64,000 nucleotides of DNA. It comes from Oceanirhabdus sp. W0125-5 (GTDB lineage Bacteria > Bacillota > Clostridia > Clostridiales > Clostridiaceae). The stretch covers positions 3,816,001 to 3,880,000 of the forward strand of contig NZ_CP115913.1 of assembly GCF_027938815.1 (NCBI RefSeq), read 5' to 3'. Shown here one piece after another: positions 42,527-51,818 of the stretch. Position 1 is the first letter of the stretch. Each line of letters begins with the position of its first letter. The translations under genes were made by a program, and so were the position numbers. Under the pieces are notes generated by a model. That model worked only from the letters and a program-made list of their open reading frames with translations. It was not told the origin of the DNA and ran no database searches.

Positions 42527-43012
42527 TTACTCTACATAATCTATGTTATTTCTTTCACACCATGCTTGAATCTTTTCAATAAACTTTTCGTCTAAATAGT
42601 CATACCATTCATCATAAATCCCTTTTTCATAAAGTATATTTTTGAATTTACGTAAAGGATTATCTCCATTAATCGCTATGCTTAACTCTTCTAGTACCTT
42701 TTTATCTTTAAAAGAAAAACAAAATTCTCTCATAATATCATCTTCATTTATTTCATCTTCATTTGGAATATCAACATAATTATCACTATTCTTAACAATA
42801 TCCTCACATATTTTAAAATCAGATACCTCCCATTCCTCAAGGTCCTCTGGGTTTTCTCCATTTTCAATCATTTGAATAAATTTTGTTGGTACGGATACAA
42901 CCTCTCCTGCTTTCATATTGATAAATATATTATAGGGTTCAAACTCCTCTAGTTCTCCAGTACTCAATTCTATACATTCTTTTAATTCTTTTATACTAAC
43001 CTTATTGCTCAT
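42527..43012 (-). CDS. UPF0158-family protein
   Basis: A 161-residue acidic protein of the UPF0158 group: DNYVDIPNEDEINEDDIMRE, FCFSF, NPLRKFKNILYEKGIYDEWYDY and EKIQAWCERNNI are its signature. Function unknown. AAGGAGG lies upstream of the ATG. It is 24 bases upstream of the methyltransferase and belongs to the same strand run. Confidence 0.8.
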   Translation of the reverse strand: MSNKVSIKELKECIELSTGELEEFEPYNIFINMKAGEVVSVPTKFIQMIENGENPEDLEEWEVSDFKICEDIVKNSDNYVDIPNEDEINEDDIMREFCFSFKDKKVLEELSIAINGDNPLRKFKNILYEKGIYDEWYDYLDEKFIEKIQAWCERNNIDYVE

Positions 43013-43036
43013 CTTATCCTCCTTAATCTGATAAAA

Positions 43037-43603
43037 CTATGAAACTACAACCCCATAGAAAGAATCAGCCCATTCAAATTCTTTTTCAACATTTAAATTG
43101 TTATTTTGGCAAAGCTTTATCACCTCATCTTTACTAATTCTATGATGAACTGGAGGACCCATTTTAGTCTCTTTTTTCTTCCACTCAATAATTGCCAATT
43201 TACCATTCTCTTTAGTAATTCTATTAATCTCTTTTAATAGTCTTTCCTTATCCTCAATCTCATGTAATACGTTAACCATAAGTCCAAAGCTAACAGAATT
43301 ATCAGGTAGTTTCAAATCATATTCATCAGTCTTAACATTAGTAATATTTTTTATTCCTAATGACTCTGCTTTTATTTCTACCTCATCAAGCATTTCCTGT
43401 GAAATATCAAGTCCGTAAATTCTATTATTAATATCAACAATTTCTGCTGCTGGTATTGTAAAATATCCAATACCGCATCCAATATCCGCTATTGTATCAT
43501 TTTTTTCAATCCCTAATAACTCAAGAGTTTTCTTTGGTGGAAACACTTCTCTTCTCCATTCATTATCAAGTTTTTTCTTATTAATTGGGTTAAATTTATG
43601 CAT
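43037..43603 (-). CDS. Class I SAM-dependent methyltransferase
   Basis: A 188-residue UbiE-like methyltransferase. TIADIGCGIGYFTIPAAEI is motif I, NRIYGLDISQEMLDEV motif post-I, and LLKEINRITKENGKLAIIEW motif III. The substrate is unknown. ATG 43603 has AAGGAG eight bases upstream. It overlaps nothing but is only five bases from the flavodoxin gene's stop at 43609, so the two are probably one unit. Confidence 0.83.
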   Translation of the reverse strand: MHKFNPINKKKLDNEWRREVFPPKKTLELLGIEKNDTIADIGCGIGYFTIPAAEIVDINNRIYGLDISQEMLDEVEIKAESLGIKNITNVKTDEYDLKLPDNSVSFGLMVNVLHEIEDKERLLKEINRITKENGKLAIIEWKKKETKMGPPVHHRISKDEVIKLCQNNNLNVEKEFEWADSFYGVVVS

Positions 43604-43608
43604 CAAAA

Positions 43609-44172
43609 TCACTCCTTAGTTTTTAATTCATTTAATCTTAATGCTAGTTCTCGAACATTTTTTAAAGCTTGCTTATCTTCTTTTGCAGCAATATTATTAG
43701 TATGTAAAGATTGAACTGTTCCAATCGATTCTGTATTCATTTGTTTAAAAATAATATTCGCCCCCCTTATTCCTAATTCTGGATTTCCATCTCCCCCACC
43801 AGTAATTATAAGTGCGCCCATTTTCTTTTTCAGTTGAAAATTAATATCTTTTTTAATACATCTAGCAACAAAAAAGCATTGCAGCCTGCTTGCAAAACTT
43901 AAAACCTTCCCTGTAAGTTGAGAAAAATAAATAGGAGATGCTAAAATTACATTATCAACTTCATTAAGCAGTTTATATACCCCCTGCATTTCATCATTAA
44001 TTGTGCACCCATCATTATTCCAACAATATCTACAATCAATACAAGGACTAATATTAGCATAATATGCATCTATGACCTCCACTTCACCTTTAAGATATTT
44101 TCTCATTTCATTAATTAAAGCCATGGTATCTCCATTTTTTCTAGGAGACCCATTAATGATTAGCGTTTTCAT
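43609..44172 (-). CDS. Flavodoxin-like NAD(P)H-dependent FMN reductase
   Basis: A 187-residue flavodoxin-fold protein. MKTLIINGSPRKNGDTMALI is the FMN phosphate loop; CIDCRYCWNNDGCTINDEMQ is the iron-sulfur-flavoprotein-like cysteine region, and ASPIYFSQLTGKV is the usual flavin contact. Iron-sulfur or quinone reduction in an anaerobe is plausible. ATG 44172 is preferred over an upstream start in the preceding gene. Confidence 0.82.
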   Translation of the reverse strand: MKTLIINGSPRKNGDTMALINEMRKYLKGEVEVIDAYYANISPCIDCRYCWNNDGCTINDEMQGVYKLLNEVDNVILASPIYFSQLTGKVLSFASRLQCFFVARCIKKDINFQLKKKMGALIITGGGDGNPELGIRGANIIFKQMNTESIGTVQSLHTNNIAAKEDKQALKNVRELALRLNELKTKE

Positions 44173-44200
44173 ATAAACTTCATCCTCTATAAAATTTATT

Positions 44201-45112
44201 TTAATCATTAATATACATACACTCAATAGTTTTTATCATATTATAGAGCATTTGATTAACTGGTGTAGGAATATTGTATTTACATCCAAGTTCACAAAGC
44301 TTCCCTGATAACATATCCACTTCAGTAATTCTCTTAGCCTCCACATCTTGAAACATTGAAGTCTTTCCAGTTGGAGCTAACTTCATAATCATTTCAAAAA
44401 CCTTATCAATATCTTCTTCACCTAAATCAACATCCATTACATTTGCTATTTGGATTACTTCTCTCATAGCACCTTTAGCTACTTCTCTAGCATATTCATT
44501 TTTTTGATATACCCTATAAGGTGCTTTTAAAACTGCAGTTGTTTGATTCATCCCTATGTTAACCATGTATTTCCACCACATATCTCGTATAATATTATGA
44601 GATAGATCATATAATATTTGCGCTTCATTAAAAATACTCACTACTTCATTTGTTTTTTTAGTACTTCTTCCATCCTTCTCACCGAAAACAATCTTTCCTT
44701 TATTAGAATGATTTATTACATTACCAGATTTTGTGGAATCTCCATTACCTACAAATGAATACAATAGATTATTATACCCAAATTTATTTGCAATTATATC
44801 TTCACTATCAATCCCATTTAATAATGATAGTATTATTGTATTATCTCCAATAATCCCATCTAACTGCTCTATAGACTCTTTCAAATCATTATATTTTACA
44901 GATATTATAATTAGATCTGCAACGTCATTATATTCCTCTTTAGTTACATAATCAAAGTCATATCTTTTTTTATTAACAATAAAGCCATCTTTTAAGTATC
45001 TTTCTTTTCTCTTGTTATCACAAATAACACTGAATTTATAACCAGCATTTGAAAATTGTGAAGCGAATGTTGCCCCTATTGCCCCTAAGCCTAAAAACAA
45101 AACTTTTTTCAT
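44201..45112 (-). CDS. Ketopantoate reductase-family (PanE/ApbA) oxidoreductase
   Basis: A 303-residue PanE-like protein. VLFLGLGAIGATFASQFSNAG is the NADPH-binding Rossmann motif, and the C-terminal domain has MWWKYMVNIGMNQTTAVL (catalytic lysine) and TSMFQDVEAKRITEVDMLSG (substrate-binding region). Paralogues exist in most clostridia without a role in pantothenate. The neighbours give no pantothenate context. AGGAG lies upstream of the ATG; YwbE lies four bases before it. Confidence 0.82.
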   Translation of the reverse strand: MKKVLFLGLGAIGATFASQFSNAGYKFSVICDNKRKERYLKDGFIVNKKRYDFDYVTKEEYNDVADLIIISVKYNDLKESIEQLDGIIGDNTIILSLLNGIDSEDIIANKFGYNNLLYSFVGNGDSTKSGNVINHSNKGKIVFGEKDGRSTKKTNEVVSIFNEAQILYDLSHNIIRDMWWKYMVNIGMNQTTAVLKAPYRVYQKNEYAREVAKGAMREVIQIANVMDVDLGEEDIDKVFEMIMKLAPTGKTSMFQDVEAKRITEVDMLSGKLCELGCKYNIPTPVNQMLYNMIKTIECMYIND

Positions 45113-45115
45113 TTT

Positions 45116-45316
45116 TTAGTCTCCTCTTACTATTTCTTTAACTCTCCCAACAATTCCATCCTCTAACATAACTTTAATGCCATGATGATGTGTTGCGGAA
45201 TTAGTTAGTATTCTCATAACCTCTCCTTCTGTTAACTTACCTGTACGTTGATCTTGTTTTTGTACTACTCTTACTTTAGAACCTATTTTAATGTTTGATC
45301 TTTTCGTTCCATCCAT
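45116..45316 (-). CDS. YwbE-family (DUF2196) small protein
   Basis: A 66-residue protein with IKIGSKVRVVQKQDQRTGKL, then TEGEVMRILTNSATHHHGIK and EDGIVGRVKEI, the YwbE signature. Small beta-barrel of unknown function, perhaps nucleic-acid binding. GAGGAAAA precedes the ATG. It is the first gene of a run continuing with the PanE-like gene. Confidence 0.88.
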   Translation of the reverse strand: MDGTKRSNIKIGSKVRVVQKQDQRTGKLTEGEVMRILTNSATHHHGIKVMLEDGIVGRVKEIVRGD

Positions 45317-45526
45317 GAATTTTTCCTCTTTCTAGTAATCATTCTTTTCCTATATATTATACTCTTTTAGTAAATAATTAAAAAGGATTGAAAGGATTGT
45401 TTAAATCTTAATTCACATATTACCCAATACTTTAAACCTATCCCCAAAAACTATTTAAAACATATAAAATAATATAGGTGCTTTTTTATTGATTAAAATA
45501 TTAATAATACTAGTAGGAGGAACTAA

Positions 45527-46255
45527 ATGAATTTTATTATATTAGGTAGTTGTGTAACAAGAGATGCATTTAATTACACTGAAACTTTTCATGTAAAGAG
45601 TTACCATGCCCGTTCATCATTAATTAGTCTTGCACACAACCCTTTATTTGTTGATGAGAAAGATATACTATTAGATTCACCTTTTCAAAAAAGAATTATA
45701 AAAGCTGACTTTACCAACTCCTTGTATGGAATATTAGAATCTTATAAGTTTGATTATTTAATCATTGATTTTATAGATGAACGTTTTGACCTTCTTAGAT
45801 ATGGTAATTCTTTTGTTACTAGATCTGCTGAATTTGTTAATTCAGGATTACTGGAAAATAAAAAGTATAAGTTTGACCGAGTAAATCGTTATTCTGTAAG
45901 TACTCATATTCTTTGGGAAAAAAGTTGTGATATTTTTATATCTAAAATAATAAAGTTAATTCCTCAAAAAAAGATTATATTACACAAAGCATTATGGGCA
46001 TCAAAATATATAGACAATAATAAGGTATTTGCTTTTCCAAATAAAGAGCTAACCAATATAAAAATGAACAATCTAATTCTCGATAGATATTATTCTTACT
46101 TTGAAAGTAAATTGCCTAATATAAATGTTATAAAAATAGATAATAAAGATTTAGTTGCAGACAAAAATCATAAATGGGGACTAACTCCATTTCATTATAA
46201 AAAAGACTATTATTTAGAATTACTTCGAAAAATTCATTATATAGTTAATGAATAA
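45527..46255 (+). CDS. DUF6270-family protein with SGNH-like start
   Basis: A 242-residue protein beginning MNFIILGSCVTRDAFNY, the start of the DUF6270 family often found in glycan or capsule loci; GSCVTRD resembles the nucleophile block of SGNH hydrolases. LIIDFIDERFDLL is the second conserved strand and YYLELLRKI the last helix. No partner genes for polysaccharide synthesis are nearby. AGGAGGAA precedes the ATG. The gap 45317-45526 holds its promoter region but no gene. Confidence 0.7.
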   Translation: MNFIILGSCVTRDAFNYTETFHVKSYHARSSLISLAHNPLFVDEKDILLDSPFQKRIIKADFTNSLYGILESYKFDYLIIDFIDERFDLLRYGNSFVTRSAEFVNSGLLENKKYKFDRVNRYSVSTHILWEKSCDIFISKIIKLIPQKKIILHKALWASKYIDNNKVFAFPNKELTNIKMNNLILDRYYSYFESKLPNINVIKIDNKDLVADKNHKWGLTPFHYKKDYYLELLRKIHYIVNE

Positions 46256-46294
46256 GACTTCTATCATATATGTACAATTATAGTTATTAAATAT

Positions 46295-46328
46295 AAATTG
46301 CCACCATAAAGAATTATGGTGACAATTT
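46295..46328. terminator. Bidirectional terminator
   Basis: AAATTGCCACCATAA and TTATGGTGACAATTT pair with one mismatch, between the convergent DUF6270 and methyltransferase genes. Confidence 0.75.
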
Positions 46329-46354
46329 TCCATTGTGACTTTTAAATTATTAAA

Positions 46355-47089
46355 TTATCTCTTTCTTAACACCATTCTTATCCAGCTTAAGTTTCTTCCA
46401 TTGTCAATTCGAACTAATTTCATTCTATCAGGAATAGGTTCCCATTTCATCATAATGCTATTACCTTCACCATCAAAATCATCAACAAATTCTATATCTA
46501 CAGTACCACACCGTTTAAAATGTCTTTTCCACCAGTCAAAAGAATGGAAATAATAAAAATCCGTCCACCAATGTTCTTTCAAATAATCTGGTACCATCTC
46601 ATCAAATTCTTTGTATATTCCAGGTAAAGCGAATCCAATTTGACCATCTTTTTTTATAAGTTTACCAAAATATTCATTGAAATATGTATCTGCAGTTCCA
46701 TAGAACTGGTATGAATTAATACATACTATTGCATCAAAAAATCCATCAGCAAAGGGCAAATCATGAGCCTCAGCATGGATTGGATATACCAAGTGCTCAA
46801 CTCCAGCTTCACATATTCGCTTCCAATTATCACTTGCAGCTACCCAAAGATCAGTTGCGAAAACCTGTACACCAAATTCTTTTGCTAAGAATATTGAAGA
46901 TATAGCATTACCACAACCCATGTCCAATACTCTCATACCTGGTTTTAAATTCATCTTATTTGCTACTGATTCTACAAGCCATAGACAGGGTGAACCCATT
47001 TCATTTTCAAGTTGCCATTCTGCATCATATTTTGCTGCTAAAGGATATTTTTCATCTATTATAGCTTTCTTTTTTTCTTCACTAAACAT
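46355..47089 (-). CDS. SAM-dependent methyltransferase
   Basis: A 244-residue class I methyltransferase. GMRVLDMGCGNAISSIFLAKEFG is motif I, VFATDLWVA post-I, and FFDAIVCINSYQFYGTADTY motif II. It resembles cyclopropane-synthase/small-molecule methyltransferases. A C-terminal DWWKRHFKRCGTVDIEF segment fits. Substrate unknown. AAGGAGG lies upstream of the ATG. It follows the WYL regulator gene by about 80 bases with a hairpin between. Confidence 0.82.
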   Translation of the reverse strand: MFSEEKKKAIIDEKYPLAAKYDAEWQLENEMGSPCLWLVESVANKMNLKPGMRVLDMGCGNAISSIFLAKEFGVQVFATDLWVAASDNWKRICEAGVEHLVYPIHAEAHDLPFADGFFDAIVCINSYQFYGTADTYFNEYFGKLIKKDGQIGFALPGIYKEFDEMVPDYLKEHWWTDFYYFHSFDWWKRHFKRCGTVDIEFVDDFDGEGNSIMMKWEPIPDRMKLVRIDNGRNLSWIRMVLRKR

Positions 47090-47135
47090 ATTCTACTTCC
47101 TCCTTCTGCCATGTTATACAATTATTTTAACAACT

Positions 47136-47163
47136 AAACCCCGACAACATTATGTCGGGGTTT
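47136..47163 (-). terminator. Terminator of the WYL regulator gene
   Basis: AAACCCCGAC (47136-47145) and GTCGGGGTTT (47154-47163) form a perfect 10-bp G+C-rich stem directly after the regulator's stop. Confidence 0.8.
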
Positions 47164-47168
47164 CATAA

Positions 47169-48080
47169 TTAATTATTCATTTCCAATCCACTCATAAGTT
47201 TTTGAACAAACTTATCTCTAACATGTTCTGGTTCAATAACCTTAACATAAGGTACAAAACTAAGTAACAATGAATATAACCATTCATCATCAGGATAGTG
47301 AACAACAACCCTTATTTCTTTTTCTCCATACTCAATTTGCTCTTTATTAAAATGATCCAATAAACGGCCACGAACAGTATCCTTAAAAACCAAAACTATT
47401 CTTTCTGTATGAATTTCCTCAGAATCAGCATATTCCCAAGGCTTAAATGATTCACTAATAGTAAATTTTTCTACAAGAATCTCTTGATCTGTGATTCTAC
47501 TTAATTTAAATAACCTGAAGTCATTTCTCAATTTGCAATAAGCATGTAAATACCATGTTCCTCCCTTCATTATCAATGAATAGGGCTCAATAAGTCTCTT
47601 AGTCTTATTATTGTCAAGGTCATAGTATTCAATTTTTACTCTATTCCTTTCTTCAATTGCTTGTGAAAGCTCTTTTAACTGATTATTGAAATTTGTATCT
47701 TCAACCCAAGGATTTATTTGAAAAATAAATTTGCGATATTCATTATTTTGTTCCTCTGGAAGTGAAGTAACAAGTTTCTGATAAATACTTTTTACATCAC
47801 TATTAGGTACTGCCTTCACCAATGAATTAATAAAACTCATCAACAAACTTGCTTCTTCATTTTTTAAAAAACTTTTATCAATTTTATAATTCTCTAAAAG
47901 ACTATATCCTCCTGATTTTCCTACATCAGAATATACTGGTATACCTGCAGCACTTAATGTATCCATATCTCTCTGTACTGTCCTTATTGAAACTTCAAAT
48001 TTTTCAGCTAATTCCTTTGCAGTTACCTTTTCTCTATTAACTAAGGTAAGCAGCATACTTATTAATCTATCAATTTTCAC
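47169..48080 (-). CDS. HTH-WYL transcriptional regulator (YafY-like)
   Basis: A 303-residue regulator. Its N-terminal DeoR-like HTH reads EKVTAKELAEKFEVSIRTVQ then RDMDTLSAAGIPVYSD. A WYL domain follows, with ERNRVKIEYYDL, LIEPYSLIMKGGTWYLHAYC and FRLFKLSRI, plus a C-terminal extension. GTG 48080 is chosen because GGAGG (48086-48090) lies five bases upstream; ATG 48092 overlaps that site. It probably senses a small molecule or nucleic acid. The target is not evident; it may regulate its own gene or the methyltransferase. Confidence 0.88.
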   Translation of the reverse strand: MKIDRLISMLLTLVNREKVTAKELAEKFEVSIRTVQRDMDTLSAAGIPVYSDVGKSGGYSLLENYKIDKSFLKNEEASLLMSFINSLVKAVPNSDVKSIYQKLVTSLPEEQNNEYRKFIFQINPWVEDTNFNNQLKELSQAIEERNRVKIEYYDLDNNKTKRLIEPYSLIMKGGTWYLHAYCKLRNDFRLFKLSRITDQEILVEKFTISESFKPWEYADSEEIHTERIVLVFKDTVRGRLLDHFNKEQIEYGEKEIRVVVHYPDDEWLYSLLLSFVPYVKVIEPEHVRDKFVQKLMSGLEMNN

Positions 48081-48104
48081 CTTATCCTCCATAACCAAAA
48101 CAAA

Positions 48105-48121
48105 CCCCTGATGTCCAGAGG
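48105..48121 (-). terminator. Short terminator after the response-regulator gene
   Basis: CCTCTG and CAGGGG pair (one G-U) around a five-base loop; TTTGTTTT follows on the minus strand. It overlaps the leader of the WYL gene. Confidence 0.5.
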
Positions 48122-48133
48122 TTAGACTTTGCA

Positions 48134-48823
48134 TTAAATTTTAAATCTATATCCAACTCCCCATATAGTTTCAATATATTGAGGATTTGATGTGTCTTTC
48201 TCAATTTTATCACGAATTTTTCCAATATGAACAGTTACAGTAGCAATATCACCATAATTATCCATTCCCCATACTCGATCAAATAAAATTTCCTTACTGA
48301 ATACTCTATCAGGATTTTCAGCTAGAAATAATAGAAGATCATATTCTTTCGTTGTAAAGATAATTTCCTTCCCATTTACTGTAACACGCCTAGCCTCTAA
48401 ATTTATATTTAATCCTCTAATTGACAAATCTTTAGGTTCATTTCTCTCTTCAACAAGTCTATTGTACCTTGCAATATGAGCTTTTACTCTAGCAACAAGC
48501 TCATTTGGACTAAATGGTTTTGTTATATAATCATCAGCCCCAAGACCTAACCCTCTTATTTTATCTATATCCTCTCCTCTTGCTGAAACCATCAATAAAG
48601 GTACATTGCTTTCCTCTCTAATCTTCTTGCAAATCTCAAAACCATTAATATCAGGAAGCATTACGTCAAGAATAATTAAATCATACCTATTTGAAAGAGC
48701 ATTTTTTAAACCTTCTGTTCCTGTATGCTCCATTTCTACTTTATACTCATTGATTTCCAAGTAATCTTTTTCAAGTTCGGCAATACTTATTTCATCCTCA
48801 ATAATTAATATTTTTTTATTCAT
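48134..48823 (-). CDS. OmpR/PhoB-family response regulator
   Basis: A 229-residue response regulator. The receiver domain has LIIEDEISI and phosphoacceptor D53 in IILDVMLPD. The C-terminal winged helix holds TTKEYDLLLFLAENPDRVFS and VTVHIGKIRDKI. ATG 48823 follows AAGGAGAT. It overlaps the histidine kinase gene by eight bases. The likely target is the promoter at 52790-52821. Confidence 0.93.
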   Translation of the reverse strand: MNKKILIIEDEISIAELEKDYLEINEYKVEMEHTGTEGLKNALSNRYDLIILDVMLPDINGFEICKKIREESNVPLLMVSARGEDIDKIRGLGLGADDYITKPFSPNELVARVKAHIARYNRLVEERNEPKDLSIRGLNINLEARRVTVNGKEIIFTTKEYDLLLFLAENPDRVFSKEILFDRVWGMDNYGDIATVTVHIGKIRDKIEKDTSNPQYIETIWGVGYRFKI

Positions 48824-50297
48824 GACTATCTCCTTTATCAACAACTTTTTGTAAAGTAAAGCAAATGCTAGTTCCTTCTTCTATCTCACTTTCTGCCCAT
48901 ATCTCCCCTTTATGAGCATCAATAATCTGCTTTGCAATAGCTAATCCCAAACCAGTGCCTCCTACTTTTGTGTTTCTTGCTTCATCCACTCTATAAAACT
49001 TATCAAAAATTAAAGGAAGCTGTTCTTTTTCAATTCCAATACCATTATCTTTTATTACAAAATTTAATATTTCATCTTCTCTTAATTCAATATTAAGAAC
49101 CTTTTCATCTTTATTCATAAATTTAATCGCGTTCTGTACAATATTAAAAATAACACGTTTAATTTTTTGTGAATCCATAATTACTATTGTATTAACGTCA
49201 ACATTAGTATTGTAATTAATAATTATGTTTTGTTTTGAATATTCTAGTTTTAATTCGTTAATACAATCATCCATAAACCTACATATATAAACTTCTTCCA
49301 TCTCAAAAGGCAATCTATTTAAATCTAATCTACTAAATAAGAATAAATCATTAATTAACTTATCCATATGCTCTGATTTATTATAGATAACTTGAAGATA
49401 CTTTTCTAATTTTTCTTCACTATTTGCAACCCCATCCATTATCCCTTCAACATATCCCTTTATTGAAGTAATAGGGGTTTTTAGATCATGTGATATACTT
49501 GAAATAAGCTCTTTTCTGTTTTCTTCATACTGAATTTGCTGCTCTACAGATTTTTTTAGTTCACATCTCATAGTTTCAAATGCTTGAATTACTCTTCCAA
49601 TCTCGTTATTAGATTTTGTTTTCAGTTCAAAATCTAAATTACCTTCTTTAATTTTATTTGCACCTTCTTCTAATTTTTTTAAAGGTATAATAATGTCTTT
49701 TGACAACATATAAGTTAAAGGTAAAATTATAATCAAAAGAATTACAAGTAATACGAAGGAAAATATTTTTCCATATCCACCACGGATATTTTTAAAAACT
49801 GACATATCAATAATAAAATAATAGTTTATCACTTTGCTATCATATTTAAATTCATATTTTATAAAGTTATACCTATCCTTGTTATACATAAAGGATTTAT
49901 TTTTACGAATATTCAATTTTTCAAATTTATAACTCTTATCTTCTTTTAAAAGAGTATCATAAAAATCATTAGACAAATTTAATCCACCTACATCGATAAA
50001 TTCACCGTTATATTCAACTGTTAAGAAACAAGAATAATCCCTAATTTTATTATTTACTTCTTTAATATATACCTCATCTAAAAGGCTACTAGGATTATTC
50101 TCTTCTTTTACTTTTAGTTCTACAAACAGATCAACAATTTCTACAACAACCTCATCAAGTTTTTTATCTTGAATTAAAGTACTTCCTGCATCAGTAAAAA
50201 ATAATGTAATAGCTGTAAATGTAGTTGTAATAAAAAGTATTGCTGCTACCATCACCATAATTATATAAGTGCCAATTAACTTTGTTCTAATAGACAT
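48816..50297 (-). CDS. Membrane sensor histidine kinase
   Basis: A 493-residue kinase. Membrane segments at about 8-33 and 178-198 enclose an extracytoplasmic sensor domain of about 145 residues. HAMP covers roughly 200-250, the phosphoacceptor H270 is in SSISHDLKTPITSIKGY, and the ATPase domain has the N box (FNIVQNAIKFM) and GTGLGLAIAKQI. It pairs with the overlapping response regulator. The neighbouring ABC transporter suggests sensing of an envelope-active compound. Confidence 0.93.
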   Translation of the reverse strand: MSIRTKLIGTYIIMVMVAAILFITTTFTAITLFFTDAGSTLIQDKKLDEVVVEIVDLFVELKVKEENNPSSLLDEVYIKEVNNKIRDYSCFLTVEYNGEFIDVGGLNLSNDFYDTLLKEDKSYKFEKLNIRKNKSFMYNKDRYNFIKYEFKYDSKVINYYFIIDMSVFKNIRGGYGKIFSFVLLVILLIIILPLTYMLSKDIIIPLKKLEEGANKIKEGNLDFELKTKSNNEIGRVIQAFETMRCELKKSVEQQIQYEENRKELISSISHDLKTPITSIKGYVEGIMDGVANSEEKLEKYLQVIYNKSEHMDKLINDLFLFSRLDLNRLPFEMEEVYICRFMDDCINELKLEYSKQNIIINYNTNVDVNTIVIMDSQKIKRVIFNIVQNAIKFMNKDEKVLNIELREDEILNFVIKDNGIGIEKEQLPLIFDKFYRVDEARNTKVGGTGLGLAIAKQIIDAHKGEIWAESEIEEGTSICFTLQKVVDKGDSHE

Positions 50298-50300
50298 TTT

Positions 50301-51035
50301 TTAAACTTCCTTCTCCTGGAATTTTATTGCTCCACCAATAAATAATATTATATAATAGCATATCATATATATTGCTAAAAATCCATAATTAGGCAATAAC
50401 ATCTTATCATATAGTCTAATAATTGTAGTAGGTAAAATGCTTCCTACCTGCCCCATAAATATACTCATAATATTCATCCCAATATATAATAAAATACTTA
50501 TTACTAATGTCATACTACTTGATTTGCACCATAAGCTAACAAAACCTACAGATGTTATAATTAACCCAAGAATAATTATTGCTTTTAAATAGGTTAGTAC
50601 TATTCCCACAAGGCTAGAGAATACTACAAAACCATCTACAATAAAAGCTATAAGCAAACTTATTCCTAATGCTAATCCCATCATTAATACTACATAATAT
50701 ACACAACCCATAAGTTTACTTAAATATATTGATTGTCTAGATATTGGTAGTGCATAAAGATTACTCATTGTACCATTTTCATATTCTCCTGATATACTAT
50801 CAACAGTAATCATAGTTGCAAATAGTGGTAAAATAAATCCCATCATCAATGAAAGAATCCATACTGGAAATCTATTACCCTCCATTACAGTTAAACTCAA
50901 TATATTTTCTCCATAATAAAATAAAACTCCTGCCCCTGCTATAATAATGCTCAATATAATTAATAAAACTTTTGATTTTCTCTTGCTTATAATCTTTTCA
51001 AACTCATTTAGTGATAATGTAATAATATTTTTCAT
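50301..51035 (-). CDS. ABC-2-type permease subunit
   Basis: A 244-residue permease with six membrane spans. DSISGEYENGTMSNLYALPI, then SRQSIYLSKL, is the conserved cytoplasmic block of NatB/BcrB-type transporters. It pairs with the ATPase gene two bases upstream. Together with the kinase and regulator it resembles antimicrobial-peptide detoxification modules. Substrate unknown. Confidence 0.86.
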   Translation of the reverse strand: MKNIITLSLNEFEKIISKRKSKVLLIILSIIIAGAGVLFYYGENILSLTVMEGNRFPVWILSLMMGFILPLFATMITVDSISGEYENGTMSNLYALPISRQSIYLSKLMGCVYYVVLMMGLALGISLLIAFIVDGFVVFSSLVGIVLTYLKAIIILGLIITSVGFVSLWCKSSSMTLVISILLYIGMNIMSIFMGQVGSILPTTIIRLYDKMLLPNYGFLAIYMICYYIILFIGGAIKFQEKEV

Positions 51036-51037
51036 GT

Positions 51038-51757
51038 TTATACCACCTTTCCCTTAACTCTATCAAGATAATATTCCTCAAGGTCATTATATTTTTCAAA
51101 AATCTTTTCAACATCTCTAGTTTCTAACCATTGATTATGATGTATAATACAAACTTTTGTTGCGATATCATTAATATCATTTATTAAATGACTTGATATA
51201 AGAATTCCTACATTATTTTCATAACTCATCTTCTTAAGAATATTTTTCATAATTGCCCTTCCTTCAATATCTAACCCTGAAAATGGTTCATCTATCAGAA
51301 GCAACTTAGGTTCATGGAGCAATGCTTTTGCAAAAGCTAATCTTTGCTTCATACCAGTTGAATAATTAGCCACTTTTTCGTCTTTATAAGCTAGTAACTC
51401 TACATATTCTAAAACTTTTAGAATCTTTTGTTCGGTGATATCTCTATATAATTCACTATGAATTTTTAAATTTTTGTATCCTGACAAATATTCATAATGT
51501 GCTGATTTTCCTACCATTACTCCAGTCTCCAGCATAGCTTTTTCAATATCAGTTTCAGGTGAATATCCAGTAATAGCAACTTCACCATTTGTTTTCTTTG
51601 AAAATCCAATTATACTTTTAATTGCTGTTGTTTTCCCAGCACCATTAGGCCCTAAAAGAGCAACCACTTCGCCTTCGTAAATTGTTAAATTAAGATTCTT
51701 GATTCCTCTATTATTCTTATATAATTTAGTTAGATTTTTTACAGATAATAATTCCAT
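51038..51757 (-). CDS. ABC transporter ATP-binding protein (BcrA-like)
   Basis: A 239-residue ATPase. Walker A GPNGAGKTT, signature NYSTGMKQRL and Walker B LLLIDEPFSGLD, with SSHLIND as the H-loop, place it in the BcrA/NatA group of bacitracin-type exporters. ATG 51757 with GGAGG upstream is preferred; an ATG five codons earlier overlaps that site. It is coupled with the permease gene. Confidence 0.9.
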   Translation of the reverse strand: MELLSVKNLTKLYKNNRGIKNLNLTIYEGEVVALLGPNGAGKTTAIKSIIGFSKKTNGEVAITGYSPETDIEKAMLETGVMVGKSAHYEYLSGYKNLKIHSELYRDITEQKILKVLEYVELLAYKDEKVANYSTGMKQRLAFAKALLHEPKLLLIDEPFSGLDIEGRAIMKNILKKMSYENNVGILISSHLINDINDIATKVCIIHHNQWLETRDVEKIFEKYNDLEEYYLDRVKGKVV

Positions 51758-51776
51758 AATCCTACCCTCCATATAA

Positions 51777-51810
51777 GATAAAAGTTTGACTTCCCCGTCA
51801 AACTTTTATC
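51777..51810 (-). terminator. Intra-operon hairpin before the ABC genes
   Basis: GATAAAAGTTTGAC (51777-51790) and GTCAAACTTTTATC (51797-51810) form a perfect 14-bp stem. On the minus strand no long T-run follows, so it is more likely a partial terminator that lowers expression of the transporter relative to the secreted protein. Confidence 0.65.
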
Positions 51811-51818
51811 TAAAGTGT